This document shows positions 49,552-58,061 of a DNA stretch of 64,000 nt, piece by piece. Each line of letters starts with the position of its first letter. Position 1 is the stretch's first letter. The notes beneath the pieces are model-generated. The model was not told the origin of the DNA. It saw only the letters and a program-made list of their open reading frames with translations, and made no database searches. The translations under genes were made by a program, and so were the position numbers. Source of the DNA: Rhodobacteraceae bacterium QY30 (GTDB lineage Bacteria; Pseudomonadota; Alphaproteobacteria; Rhodobacterales; Rhodobacteraceae); NCBI GenBank assembly GCA_002356635.1, contig CP023454.1, forward strand, positions 1,534,501 to 1,598,500, given 5' to 3'.

Positions 49552-51630
49552 TCAGCCGCGCCGCCGGCGACGGCCGCCATCGGTTCCGCCCGATCCTGAT
49601 GTGTTGAAGCTTACTTCCGGCAGCGTGACAAGGGTGCTGAGGTTCGGAAACGGCGCCGTCGCATGGGGGATGGCGTTCGCAGCCACGAAATGTTCCTGGA
49701 AGCGCGGCTCGATCGCGGTCTCGACCTTGTGGATGCGGCCCACCTCGGCCTCGATCGCGGCACGGGCGCCGATGTTGCAGAGCGCGATTCGCGCGCCCGT
49801 TCCGGCGGCGTTCCCCGCCGAGGTCACCTTTTCCAGCGGACAGTCGGGGATCATGCCCAGCACCATCGCGTGGCGGGGCGAGATGTGGGCGCCGAAGGCC
49901 CCGGCCAGCACGATCCGGTCGACATGCTCGGCCCCCAGTTCGTCCATCAGAAGCTGCGCCCCTGCGTAAAGGGCCGACTTGGCCAGCTGGATCGCGCGGA
50001 TGTCCCCCTGGGTGACGCTGATCCGCGGCCCGCCCTGATCGCGGCCGTCATAAAGGACATAGGCGTTCGTGCGCCCCGTCGGAACGCAGCGCGAGGTTCC
50101 GGTCTGCTCGGCCGATCCGATCAGGCCGCCCGCGTCGACAAGCCCCGCCAGCCGCATCTCGGCCACCACCTCGATGATGCCCGATCCGCAGATGCCGGTG
50201 ATGCCGGTCTGCTTCGTCGCCTCGGCAAAGGCCGGATCGTCCGACCACAGGTCGCAGCCGATGACGCGGAACCGCGGCTCCTTGGTCACGGGGTCGATTT
50301 CCACGCGTTCGATCGCACCCGGCGCGGCGCGCTGGCCGGAACTGATCTGTGCCCCTTCGAAGGCCGGGCCGGTGGGCGAGGAGCAGGCCAGAACCCGGTC
50401 CTTGTTGCCCAGAAGGATTTCGGCATTGGTGCCCACATCGACGATCAGAACCAGATCCTCGGACTTGTCCGGTTCTTCGGACAGGGCCACCGCGGCACAG
50501 TCGGCGCCGACATGGCCGGCGATGCAGGGCAGGACATAGACCCGCGACTGCGGATTGATCGCCGTCAGGTCCAGGTCGCGGCCCGCCAGCGACAGGCTTT
50601 CCGAAGTCGCCAGTGCAAAGGGTGCCTGGCCCAGTTCCACCGGGTCGATGCCCAGAAGCAGGTGGTGCATCACCGGGTTCATCACGAACACCGTCTCGAC
50701 GATCCGCAGCGGGTCGATCCCCGCTTCGGTCGCGATCGAGGCGGCGAGGCTGTTGATCGACTGCCGCACGGCCTGCGTCATCTCGACATCGCCGCCGGGG
50801 TTCATCATCGCATAGCTTACCCGGCTCATCAGGTCTTCGCCAAAGCGGATCTGCGGGTTCATCAGCCCCGAGGAGGCCAGCACCGTGCCATCGGACAGGT
50901 CGCACAGATGCGCCGCGATGGTGGTCGAGCCAAGGTCGATCGCCAGCCCGTAAAGCGGGCCTTCGAAATAGCCGGGCCACAGGTCGATCAGCCGGGCCTG
51001 CCCGTGATGGTCGCGGTGAACGGCGACCGTCACCTTCCATTCGCCCTTGCGCAGCACGCCCTGCAGGCGGCGCAGCAACGGCAGGTCGGCCTGAAGCCCC
51101 TCGATCTGCCATTGCTGGGCCAGCGCCTGTCGCAGCCGCTGGAAATCGCCCGAAGGCTCATGCATGTCGGGTTCGTCGACCTCGACGTAGTAAAGATGCG
51201 TGGCGGGGTCCATCGTGATGTCGCGCACGGTCGCCGACTTGCGGATCACCTGCTTGTGGACCTGGCTTTCCGGCGGCACGTCGATGACGACATCGCCCTG
51301 GATCTTCGCCTGGCATCCCAGACGCCGACCGTCGATCAGCCCGCGGATCCGCTTGTAGCGGTCCTCGACGGCGTTCCATTCGCTCAGCGCATCGGGCGCC
51401 ACATGCACGCCATGCTTGGCGAAATCGCCGTAGCCTGGCGTGATCTGGCATTTCGAACAGATGCCGCGTCCGCCGCAGACGCTGTCCAAGTCCACGCCCA
51501 GCTGCCGCGCGGCGGTCAGCACCGGGGTGCCCGGCGCAAAGTGGCCGCGCTTGCCCGATGGCGTGAAGATCACCAGGGGCAGGTGTCCGCTGGTGGGTTC
51601 GGTCGCGGGTTCGGTCAGGATGTCGGACAT
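49552..51630 (-). CDS. Corrinoid-reactivating ASKHA-domain ferredoxin (DUF4445/RACE)
   Basis: 692 residues. The N-terminal 2Fe-2S domain has cysteines at about 52, 58, 61 (VCGGRGICSKC) and 106 (RRLGCQAK). A central region leads to an ASKHA ATPase-like C-terminal half (GLAIDLGSTTIAAHLCDLSD, LILIVDVGTNAEILL-type phosphate loop read here as LVLIVDVGTNAEILLGNKDR, GICGSGIIEVVAEMRLAGLV). Such proteins use ATP and low-potential electrons to reduce inactive Co(II) corrinoid. In Rhodobacterales a DUF4445 protein is required with split methionine synthase. Neighbours (pterin-binding methyltransferase, MTHFR) support that role. Confidence 0.88.
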   Translation of the reverse strand: MSDILTEPATEPTSGHLPLVIFTPSGKRGHFAPGTPVLTAARQLGVDLDSVCGGRGICSKCQITPGYGDFAKHGVHVAPDALSEWNAVEDRYKRIRGLIDGRRLGCQAKIQGDVVIDVPPESQVHKQVIRKSATVRDITMDPATHLYYVEVDEPDMHEPSGDFQRLRQALAQQWQIEGLQADLPLLRRLQGVLRKGEWKVTVAVHRDHHGQARLIDLWPGYFEGPLYGLAIDLGSTTIAAHLCDLSDGTVLASSGLMNPQIRFGEDLMSRVSYAMMNPGGDVEMTQAVRQSINSLAASIATEAGIDPLRIVETVFVMNPVMHHLLLGIDPVELGQAPFALATSESLSLAGRDLDLTAINPQSRVYVLPCIAGHVGADCAAVALSEEPDKSEDLVLIVDVGTNAEILLGNKDRVLACSSPTGPAFEGAQISSGQRAAPGAIERVEIDPVTKEPRFRVIGCDLWSDDPAFAEATKQTGITGICGSGIIEVVAEMRLAGLVDAGGLIGSAEQTGTSRCVPTGRTNAYVLYDGRDQGGPRISVTQGDIRAIQLAKSALYAGAQLLMDELGAEHVDRIVLAGAFGAHISPRHAMVLGMIPDCPLEKVTSAGNAAGTGARIALCNIGARAAIEAEVGRIHKVETAIEPRFQEHFVAANAIPHATAPFPNLSTLVTLPEVSFNTSGSGGTDGGRRRRRG

Positions 51631-51813
51631 GGGCTGAACTCGGGTTGGGGAAAGCTGCGGGGGGCGGCGTCAGACGCCGGTCGGGGCCCTGGGCGGATGT
51701 CCGGGCTCCGGTCTCCGGCCAAGGATAGCGGTGGAATGGCAGGGCGCAATGGCCGGTTGCGGCGATTGGTCGCGCGGATACGCCACGCCCATCGAAACGG
51801 ACCGGACATGCGG

Positions 51814-51839
51814 ATGCCCCGGCGCGGACGCCGGGGCAT
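51814..51839. terminator. Strong hairpin between methyltransferase and reactivator genes
   Basis: ATGCCCCGGCG-CGGA-CGCCGGGGCAT, a perfect 11-bp stem, 25 nt beyond the methyltransferase stop. No T tract follows on the minus strand, so it may be an attenuating or RNA-stabilising hairpin rather than a full terminator. Confidence 0.6.
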
Positions 51840-51863
51840 TGCACAAGACGGCGCGCCTGGGGT

Positions 51864-52844
51864 TCAGGCGCGGGCGCGGCGTCCGCCGCGGCGGCCCGAG
51901 GTGGCCGAGGATGCGGCGGCGCTGGCTTCCGAGAAGGTCGCACCCGCTTCCACGGCCTCGATCACCTTGGCGAAGCGGATCCATTCGCCGCCGTTCGCAT
52001 CGTGGTTCATCAGGAAGTTCGCCGCCCGGATCGCTTCCATTTCCACCTGGCGGACCGGGTTCATGATCGCGCTGGTCATGCCCGCGCAGATCGCCATCGG
52101 CAGGAAGGCCGCGTTGATCCCATGACGATGCGGCATCCCGAAGCTGATGTTCGATGCGCCGCAGGTGGTGTTCACGCCCAGTTCTTCCCTCAGGCGGCGA
52201 ACCAGCGCAAAGACCTGCTGGCCAGCCGTTGCCATCGCGCCGATCGGCATGACCAGCGGATCGACCACGATGTCATGCGCCGGAATGCCGAAATCGGCGG
52301 CCCGTTCGACGATCTTCTTGGCGACCGCGAAACGGACGTCGGGATCGGGCGAAATCCCGGTGTCGTCGTTGGAAATCGCCACGACCGGCACGTTGTATTT
52401 CTTGACCAGCGGCAGAACCAGTTCCAGCCGCTCTTCTTCACCGGTGACCGAGTTCAGAAGCGGGCGGCCTTCGCAGGCCGAAAGCCCGGCCTCCAGCGCG
52501 GCGGGGACCGAGCTGTCGATGCACAGCGGCACGTCGACCGTCTGCTGCACGATCTCGATCAGCTGCTTCATCAGCGGCGGCTCGACGAAGTTGTTGTCGG
52601 CATAGCGCGGATCCTGCGCCATCTTGTTGGTGAAGACCGCGCCCGAGTTGATGTCGAGCACGGTCGCCCCGCAGGCCACCTGTTCCAGCGCGTCCTTGAT
52701 GACGGTTTCGAAGTTCCCGGCCTCAAGCTCGGCTGCCAGCTTTTTGCGGCCGGTGGGGTTGATGCGTTCCCCGATCACGCAGAACGGCTCGTCAAAGCCG
52801 ATGACGACGGTCCTGGTTTTCGATTCGACGACGGTACGGGTCAT
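51864..52844 (-). CDS. Methyltetrahydrofolate:corrinoid methyltransferase (MetH pterin-binding domain alone)
   Basis: 326 residues, pterin-binding TIM barrel equal to the folate domain of MetH. Landmarks: FCVIGERINPTGRKKLAAEL, GATVLDINSGAVF, PLCIDSSVPAALEAGLSACE, PLLNSVTGEEERLELVLPLV and TTCGASNISFGMPHRHGINA. The C-terminus ends in an Arg/Ala-rich stretch. A full MetH would add homocysteine, B12 and activation domains; those are absent, so this is one part of a split enzyme. It lies between the MTHFR and the corrinoid reactivator genes, all on the minus strand. Confidence 0.88.
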   Translation of the reverse strand: MTRTVVESKTRTVVIGFDEPFCVIGERINPTGRKKLAAELEAGNFETVIKDALEQVACGATVLDINSGAVFTNKMAQDPRYADNNFVEPPLMKQLIEIVQQTVDVPLCIDSSVPAALEAGLSACEGRPLLNSVTGEEERLELVLPLVKKYNVPVVAISNDDTGISPDPDVRFAVAKKIVERAADFGIPAHDIVVDPLVMPIGAMATAGQQVFALVRRLREELGVNTTCGASNISFGMPHRHGINAAFLPMAICAGMTSAIMNPVRQVEMEAIRAANFLMNHDANGGEWIRFAKVIEAVEAGATFSEASAAASSATSGRRGGRRARA

Positions 52845-52890
52845 GTGTGGTCCTGCGTGTTGGATCTGGTCAATGCGGCCGGAGTCGCGG

Positions 52891-53808
52891 TTACTTCAGG
52901 GCGGGGGCCGTCGCGGCGCCGCCGTGTTCGATGGCCCAGGTGGCATTGGTCTTGATGCCACCCAGCGGGAAGAAATGCACGGCCTCGATGCCGAAGTCCG
53001 GGTTTTTCGCCTTGTGCGCCGCCAGCGCCCCGACGACATCGGTCGGCTCGTAGGGCAGAAGCAGCTTCGTCACGTCCATGGCGCGCTTTTGCAGGACCTT
53101 GAGCGAGGGGCCAACCCCGCAGGCGATGGCGAATTTGATCAGGGTCTGCAGCTTCGCCGGGCCGGCGATGCCGATGTGGACGGGGATCCGGATGCCTTCG
53201 GCGGCCAGGCGGTCGACCCAGGCGATGACGGGCTTCGCGTCAAAGCAGAATTGCGTGGCCAGTGCCATCTTCGCATCGGTGCGCTCGCTGAACTTCTGCT
53301 TCCAGCGCAGCGCGTCCAGCACATTGCGGTCCGATCCGTCGGGGTCGATGTCCTTGTTGCCTTCCGGGTGCCCGGCGACGTGCAGGCGTTCGAACCCGTC
53401 GAACAGCCCCGTCTCGATCATCTGCATCGAGCTGTCGAAATCCCCGGCCGGGGTCGAGACGCCGCCACCCAGCAAAAGCGCCTGCTTCACGTCGGCCTCG
53501 GACTTGTAGCGGTTGATCCAGTCGGCCAGTTCGGCGCGCGACTTGATGATCCGGGCCGGGAAGTGCGGCATCGGTTCATAGCCTTCGCGGCGCAGGCGGG
53601 CGGCTGTGGCGACCATCTCTTCGATGGGGGTGCCTTCGATATGGGCGATGTAGACGCGGGTCCCGGCGGGCAGAAGCTTGCGGAAATCCTCGACATTGGC
53701 GGCGGTGCGCGGCATCACCTCGATCGAGTAGCCTTTCAGGAAGGCTTCGATTTCGGCCGCGTTGCCGGCGGCTGCGGGATCGTCACGTCTGAATTTCAAC
53801 AGCGCCAT
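52891..53808 (-). CDS. Methylenetetrahydrofolate reductase
   Basis: 305 residues, MetF-type TIM barrel. Features: SIEVMPRTAANVEDFRKLLP, TRVYIAHIEGTPIEEMVATA, RREGYEPMPHFPARIIKSRA (early strands), KQALLLGGGVSTPAGDFDSS and GFERLHVAGHPEGNKDIDPD. The sequence departs from enterobacterial MetF in the first strands, as in the variant found beside split MetH parts. ATG 53808 has a GGAG site. It supplies methyl-tetrahydrofolate to the neighbouring methyltransferase. Confidence 0.85.
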   Translation of the reverse strand: MALLKFRRDDPAAAGNAAEIEAFLKGYSIEVMPRTAANVEDFRKLLPAGTRVYIAHIEGTPIEEMVATAARLRREGYEPMPHFPARIIKSRAELADWINRYKSEADVKQALLLGGGVSTPAGDFDSSMQMIETGLFDGFERLHVAGHPEGNKDIDPDGSDRNVLDALRWKQKFSERTDAKMALATQFCFDAKPVIAWVDRLAAEGIRIPVHIGIAGPAKLQTLIKFAIACGVGPSLKVLQKRAMDVTKLLLPYEPTDVVGALAAHKAKNPDFGIEAVHFFPLGGIKTNATWAIEHGGAATAPALK

Positions 53809-53842
53809 ATCGGGAACTCCGGGTTGGGGGTACAGGGCGGGA

Positions 53843-54151
53843 TCAGGCTTTCGGGCTGTCCCAGCCGTCGTTTTCAATCAGTGTCTTGATCCGCGCCGTG
53901 TCGTATTCGGCGATGATCCGGGCCGCTTCGGCATCCGCCACGGCGGCATCCTCACCTTCCAGCTCGTAGGGCGCGGCCTTGCGCCATTCGGCCAGATAGG
54001 CGTCCGTCTCGCGCGCGCCGACCTTCATGGCGCAACGGTCGATGGCCTGTTCGAAGCGTTCGGGCAGCTGTCGTTTCACGCCCCTGCGCCCCTTGCCCAC
54101 AATCACCTGGGCCGGAATGTCGCGCCAGTAGACGATGATCACTTCTGCCAT
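53843..54151 (-). CDS. 'Virulence factor' family small protein
   Basis: 102 residues. MAEVIIVYWRDIPAQVIVGK, GRRGVKRQLPERFEQAIDRC and AYLAEWRKAAPYELEGED match a small family labelled 'virulence factor' in public annotation; that label says little here. No signal peptide or membrane helix. It is the first gene of the MTHFR/methyltransferase/reactivator run, 34 nt before the MTHFR gene, so a role in the folate/B12 module is more likely than virulence (inference). GGAG ribosome site. Confidence 0.75.
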   Translation of the reverse strand: MAEVIIVYWRDIPAQVIVGKGRRGVKRQLPERFEQAIDRCAMKVGARETDAYLAEWRKAAPYELEGEDAAVADAEAARIIAEYDTARIKTLIENDGWDSPKA

Positions 54152-54437
54152 GTCGACTCCTGTTTCTCGGGTTCCGTTTACGTCGCTTTCCGGCGCTGCC
54201 GATGACGGTTTTCGACATTCTGCGCGGGTCTTGCGACAGGGTCGGTTGTAGTTGCGCCGGGGGGCGGGGTCACGGGGGGGCAGGGGTCCAAAATTCTCAT
54301 GATCTTGATGAAGTCCACCGGGGCATGGACCGCGCGCCGCACAGCGATTGTGCGGGCGCGACCGCTTGCCGCAGGCGGTCCGGCGGCCGACATTGTCGGA
54401 ATGGCGGCACCCGCCGCGCCAAGGCAAGGAGGCCCTG

Positions 54438-55376
54438 ATGAGCTGGAACCCCGCGCTGACCCCGCACATGCCCGACCCCACCCGTCCCGACGCGGTCGAG
54501 ACGGTGATCGTTCCCCGCGCGCGCGACCTGGGCGGGTTCGAGGTGCGCCGCGCGCTGCCCGCGCCCCAGCGGCAGATGGTCGGCCCCTTCATCTTCTTCG
54601 ACCAGATGGGCCCGGCCGAGTTCCTGACCGGGCAGGGGATCGACGTGCGCCCGCACCCCCATATCGGCCTGGGCACCGTCACATATCTTTACCAGGGTCA
54701 TTTCCATCACCGTGACAGCATCGGCACCGACCAGGTGATCCTGCCCGGCGCGGTGAACTGGATGGTGGCGGGGCGGGGCGTGACCCATTCCGAACGCACG
54801 GATTCGACCGCACGGCAAGGACCGCACAGCCTGTTCGGCATCCAGACCTGGATGGCGCTGCCCGAAGCCGCCGAGGACCGGGCGCCGATGTTCGAACATC
54901 ACGGCAGGGAAACCCTGCCCGCAATCGAGTCCGAGGGGGTCAGGCTGCGGCTGATCCTGGGCACGGCCTACGGAGAAAAGGCACCCGCCACGCTGTTTTC
55001 CGAAACCTTCTATGCCGACGTGACACTGGCGGCGGGCGCCCGCTTCCCGATGCCCGACGACCACGAGGATCGCGGCATCTATGTCATCGACGGGGCCGTG
55101 GACATCGCCGGGCAGACGTTCGAGGCGGGCCGGATGATGGTCCTGCGTCCCGGCGACCGGGTCACCGTGGCGGCCGGTCCGTCGGGCGCGCGGCTGCTGA
55201 TCCTGGGCGGCGCGACTATGGACGGGCCGCGCTATGTCTGGTGGAACTTCGTCGCCTCGTCCCGCGACCGGATCGAGCACGCGAAACAGGAATGGGCCCG
55301 CGGGGCCTGGGGCGAGGGTCTTTTCGCGCTGCCGAAGGGCGACACCGAGGAGTTCATTCCCCTTCCGCCGCGCTGA
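54438..55376 (+). CDS. Pirin-family protein
   Basis: 312 residues, bicupin. The metal-binding histidines are in DVRPHPHIGLGTVTYLYQGH, FHHRDSIGTDQVILPGAVNW and GVTHSERT. The C-terminal pirin domain follows from about residue 190 (LFSETFYADVTLAAGARFPM, MMVLRPGDRVTVAAGPSG). Some pirins are quercetin dioxygenases or redox-sensing coregulators; the role here is unknown. AAGGAGG ribosome site. It is divergent from the folate/B12 genes with a 286-nt gap and convergent with chpT with only 3 nt between. Confidence 0.92.
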   Translation: MSWNPALTPHMPDPTRPDAVETVIVPRARDLGGFEVRRALPAPQRQMVGPFIFFDQMGPAEFLTGQGIDVRPHPHIGLGTVTYLYQGHFHHRDSIGTDQVILPGAVNWMVAGRGVTHSERTDSTARQGPHSLFGIQTWMALPEAAEDRAPMFEHHGRETLPAIESEGVRLRLILGTAYGEKAPATLFSETFYADVTLAAGARFPMPDDHEDRGIYVIDGAVDIAGQTFEAGRMMVLRPGDRVTVAAGPSGARLLILGGATMDGPRYVWWNFVASSRDRIEHAKQEWARGAWGEGLFALPKGDTEEFIPLPPR

Positions 55377-55379
55377 GCG

Positions 55380-56018
55380 TCAGGCCCGGCCCATCGGTTC
55401 GGCCATGTTCCCGGGCCCGGCGGGCGCGATGCGCATGGTCAGGCGGGTGTCGGTCACGGCAGGCGTCACGCCCAGTCGGCGGCGCCCCAATTCGACCGCG
55501 GCCAGCGCGAACTGCACCTGCGCCGGGTCAAGGTCCGCGCCCGCGTCCTGCCGCGTCAACCGCGACCAGAGCGCGGGATCGACCTTCATCCGCGCCGCCT
55601 CGGCCTCGACCTGCCAGCCGGCGGCATCGGGCAACGGTGCGATGCGGATCTGGCCGCCATACGGCAGCGCCACCTCAAGGCACTGGATCATCAGGAACAT
55701 CAGCTTCACGTCCTGCCGCGCCACATCGCCCGGCATCGACCATTCGATGTTCAGCCGTCCCCCGCGCGTCATGTCGTCCAGGATGGCACGCACTTCCCCC
55801 CGCGCCACCGACTGCCCCAGAGCCGCCGCGCCGAAGGCGATGCGGAAGAAGCGGATCCGCGCATTCGCGTTCGTCACGCTTTCGGCGATCAGGGTCAGTT
55901 CCGGCCCTGCCTGTCCCGGAGTCATCATCATCAGTTCGACCCCATTGCCGATGGCGCCCAGCGGGCTGATAAGATCATGGCAGATGCGAGAGCCGAGAAG
56001 CGCGGTCAGGTCAGTCAC
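55380..56018 (-). CDS. chpT: Histidine phosphotransferase ChpT
   Basis: 212 residues. Relays phosphate from CckA to CtrA (and CpdR) in the alphaproteobacterial cell-cycle phosphorelay. The phosphoacceptor segment LLGSRICHDLISPLGAIGNG contains the conserved His within SRICHDLISPLGA, and the degenerate ATP-domain fold follows (LFLMIQCLEV-type helix read as LMFLMIQCLEVALPYGG). GTG start at 56018; the open frame extends upstream into unrelated sequence. In Rhodobacteraceae this relay controls motility and gene transfer agents rather than viability. Confidence 0.9.
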   Translation of the reverse strand: MTDLTALLGSRICHDLISPLGAIGNGVELMMMTPGQAGPELTLIAESVTNANARIRFFRIAFGAAALGQSVARGEVRAILDDMTRGGRLNIEWSMPGDVARQDVKLMFLMIQCLEVALPYGGQIRIAPLPDAAGWQVEAEAARMKVDPALWSRLTRQDAGADLDPAQVQFALAAVELGRRRLGVTPAVTDTRLTMRIAPAGPGNMAEPMGRA

Positions 56019-56124
56019 GGGTGAGGTCCAATTACTTGAGGGGAAATGGGATGGCAGTCGCCGGTTCGGGAAAAGGGGATCAGTGGAAGGAAAGCGTCGC
56101 CCGCGCACGGAAGGCCCGGCCGCG

Positions 56125-56304
56125 ATGAACCTGTTTCTGGAACCGGGAATGCTGGTCCGCCATCCCGGTCAGCCGGACTGGGGCCTGGGTCAGGTCCAGT
56201 CGGTGATCGGCCACCGGATCACGGTGAATTTCGAACATGCCGGGAAAAGGGTTCTGGATGGAAATCATGTCGTCCTTGAACTGGTGCACCCGCCTGAAAT
56301 GTGA
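56125..56304 (+). CDS. DUF3553 small protein
   Basis: 59 residues: MNLFLEPGMLVRHPGQPDWG, LGQVQSVIGHRITVNFEHAG, then KRVLDGNHVVLELVHPPEM. This is an SH3-like all-beta module similar to those in CarD-type and UvrD C-terminal domains, known as DUF3553. The ATG at 56125 has GGAAGG upstream. Divergent from chpT, 106 nt away. Role unknown; the fold suggests nucleic-acid or RNAP contact (inference). Confidence 0.78.
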   Translation: MNLFLEPGMLVRHPGQPDWGLGQVQSVIGHRITVNFEHAGKRVLDGNHVVLELVHPPEM

Positions 56305-56314
56305 CGCGAGTCGG

Positions 56315-56330
56315 TTAACGAACACTCAAC
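56315..56330. promoter_or_regulatory. CtrA-like box upstream of olsB
   Basis: TTAAC-N6-TCAAC differs by one base from the CtrA consensus TTAAC-N6-TTAAC. It lies 11 nt after the DUF3553 stop and 109 nt before the olsB start, close to chpT, whose product phosphorylates CtrA. Confidence 0.45.
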
Positions 56331-56438
56331 TGAAAAGTGTGGCGTGATCTCGGCGCTGGCGCGGCGGACTTGCATCGTCGCGCCGCATCGGCCACAACCC
56401 ACCCGCGGCCTTCCGGCAAGCCGCGTGGCAGGCGGGTC

Positions 56439-57224
56439 ATGATCGAGACTTCACCCCAATACCAGGTCCGCCTGGCCCGCGATGACCGCGACCGGCTGGC
56501 GGCGCAGCGCCTGCGCTACCTGGTCTTTGTCCAGGAACTGGGCGGCGACGGACCCGGAGTCGATCATGAACGGCACCTGGAAACCGATGAATTCGATCCG
56601 GTCAACGACCACCTCGTGCTGGTCGACACGCACCGCGACCCCGAGAACCTGGACCATGTGATGGGGGTCTACCGGCTGCTGACCGACCGCAACGCCGCCG
56701 CCTTCGGCCGTTTCTACTGCGACAGCGAATACGACCTGACGCCCCTGCGCCGATCGGGGCGCCGCCTGCTGGAGCTGGGGCGCAGCTGCATCCATCCCGA
56801 TCTGCGCGGCAGCTCTGCGATGTTCCTGCTGTGGAACCGGCTGGCGGACTTCGTTCTGGAGAACGGGATCGAGATCCTGTTCGGCGTGGCCAGTTTCCAC
56901 GGGACGGACGCGGACGCGCTCGCGGTGCCGCTGTCCTGGCTTCACCACCACCACCTTGCGCCGCCGGAACTGCGGGTCCGGGCGCTGGCCTCCGGTTATC
57001 AGTCGATGAACCTGATCCCCGCCGACCGGCTGGACCGCCGTCAGGCGATGGTCGAGATGCCGACGCTGATCAAGGCTTACCTGCGGCTGGGCGGCTTCGT
57101 GGGCGAGGGTGCCTTCATCGACCGGCCCTTCAACACCACCGATGTCTGCCTGATGATGGACGCCGCCGCGATGAGCGAGCGGCACCGCAGCTATTACACC
57201 CGCCGTCATGAGGACCGTCCGTGA
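56439..57224 (+). CDS. olsB: Ornithine N-acyltransferase OlsB
   Basis: 261 residues, GNAT-like acyltransferase that puts a 3-hydroxyacyl chain on ornithine, first step of ornithine lipid synthesis. Features: LAAQRLRYLVFVQELGGDGP, HERHLETDEFDPVNDHLVLV, FYCDSEYDLTPLRRSGRRLL, ELGRSCIHPDLRGSSAMFLL and LFGVASFHGTDADALAVPLS. A His run (LHHHHLAPPE) is present. It overlaps olsA by 4 nt (GTGA), the expected olsBA operon. Confidence 0.92.
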   Translation: MIETSPQYQVRLARDDRDRLAAQRLRYLVFVQELGGDGPGVDHERHLETDEFDPVNDHLVLVDTHRDPENLDHVMGVYRLLTDRNAAAFGRFYCDSEYDLTPLRRSGRRLLELGRSCIHPDLRGSSAMFLLWNRLADFVLENGIEILFGVASFHGTDADALAVPLSWLHHHHLAPPELRVRALASGYQSMNLIPADRLDRRQAMVEMPTLIKAYLRLGGFVGEGAFIDRPFNTTDVCLMMDAAAMSERHRSYYTRRHEDRP

Positions 57225-58057
57225 CCACCTGGATCGGTGATCCGCCCCCCGAGCGCCGCATCGACGCGGCCGGCTGGGCGCGGATCATCCTGCGGCTTAT
57301 CCCGATGGGGATCGTGACCTATGGGGGGCTGGTCGTGCTTCTGGCCCTGCGGCTGGTCGAGGGGCCGCTGAGCGGGCCGCAGCGGCCGCTGACGCCCTGG
57401 ATCACCCGCTGGGTCTGCCGCACGAACATCCGGCTGATGGGTCTGGGATACCGCGTCCGGGGCCTGCCCATGACGGCGCGGGGCGCGCAGGTGGCGAACC
57501 ATTCCGGCTGGCTGGACATCTTCACCCTGAACGCCTGCCAGCCCCTCTATTTCGTCGCCAAGTCCGAGGTGTCGCGCTGGCCCGGCATCGGCTGGCTGGC
57601 CCGCGCCACCGGCACGGTCTTCATTGCCCGCGATCCCCGGCAGGCCCGCGCCCAGCAGGCGCTGTTCGAGGACCGCCTGCGCTGGGGCCACCGGATCCTG
57701 TTCTTCCCGGAAGGCACGTCGACCGACAGCCTGCGGGTGCTGACCTTCAAGTCGACGCTGTTCGCGGCCTTCTTCAGCCACGGACTGGACCATGTGATGC
57801 AGATCCAGCCGGTGACGGTAATCTACCGTGCCCCCGAAGGCCGCGATCCGCGGCTGTACGGCTGGTGGGCGCATATGGAGTTCGGCCACCACTTCCTGGC
57901 GACCCTGGCCGAGCCGCGGCAGGGCAGCGTCGAACTGGTGTTCCACGACCCCGTCGCCGTGGATGCCTTCGCGTCCCGTAAGGAACTCGCGGCGCATTGC
58001 GAAACGGTGATCCGCGCCGAACTTGCCGCAGCACTGGGCGAGCGTTACCGGGGTTGA
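57221..58057 (+). CDS. olsA: Lyso-ornithine lipid O-acyltransferase OlsA
   Basis: 278 residues, PlsC-family acyltransferase that adds the second chain. One N-terminal membrane helix (IILRLIPMGIVTYGGLVVLL). Catalytic HX4D motif NHSGWLD near residue 93, the FIARDPRQARA segment and the FFPEGTSTDS block near residue 166. GTG start overlapping the olsB stop, which argues for OlsA over a generic PlsC. The protein ends 4 nt before the convergent ThiE-like stop. Confidence 0.9.
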   Translation: MTTWIGDPPPERRIDAAGWARIILRLIPMGIVTYGGLVVLLALRLVEGPLSGPQRPLTPWITRWVCRTNIRLMGLGYRVRGLPMTARGAQVANHSGWLDIFTLNACQPLYFVAKSEVSRWPGIGWLARATGTVFIARDPRQARAQQALFEDRLRWGHRILFFPEGTSTDSLRVLTFKSTLFAAFFSHGLDHVMQIQPVTVIYRAPEGRDPRLYGWWAHMEFGHHFLATLAEPRQGSVELVFHDPVAVDAFASRKELAAHCETVIRAELAAALGERYRG

Positions 58058-58061
58058 GGCG

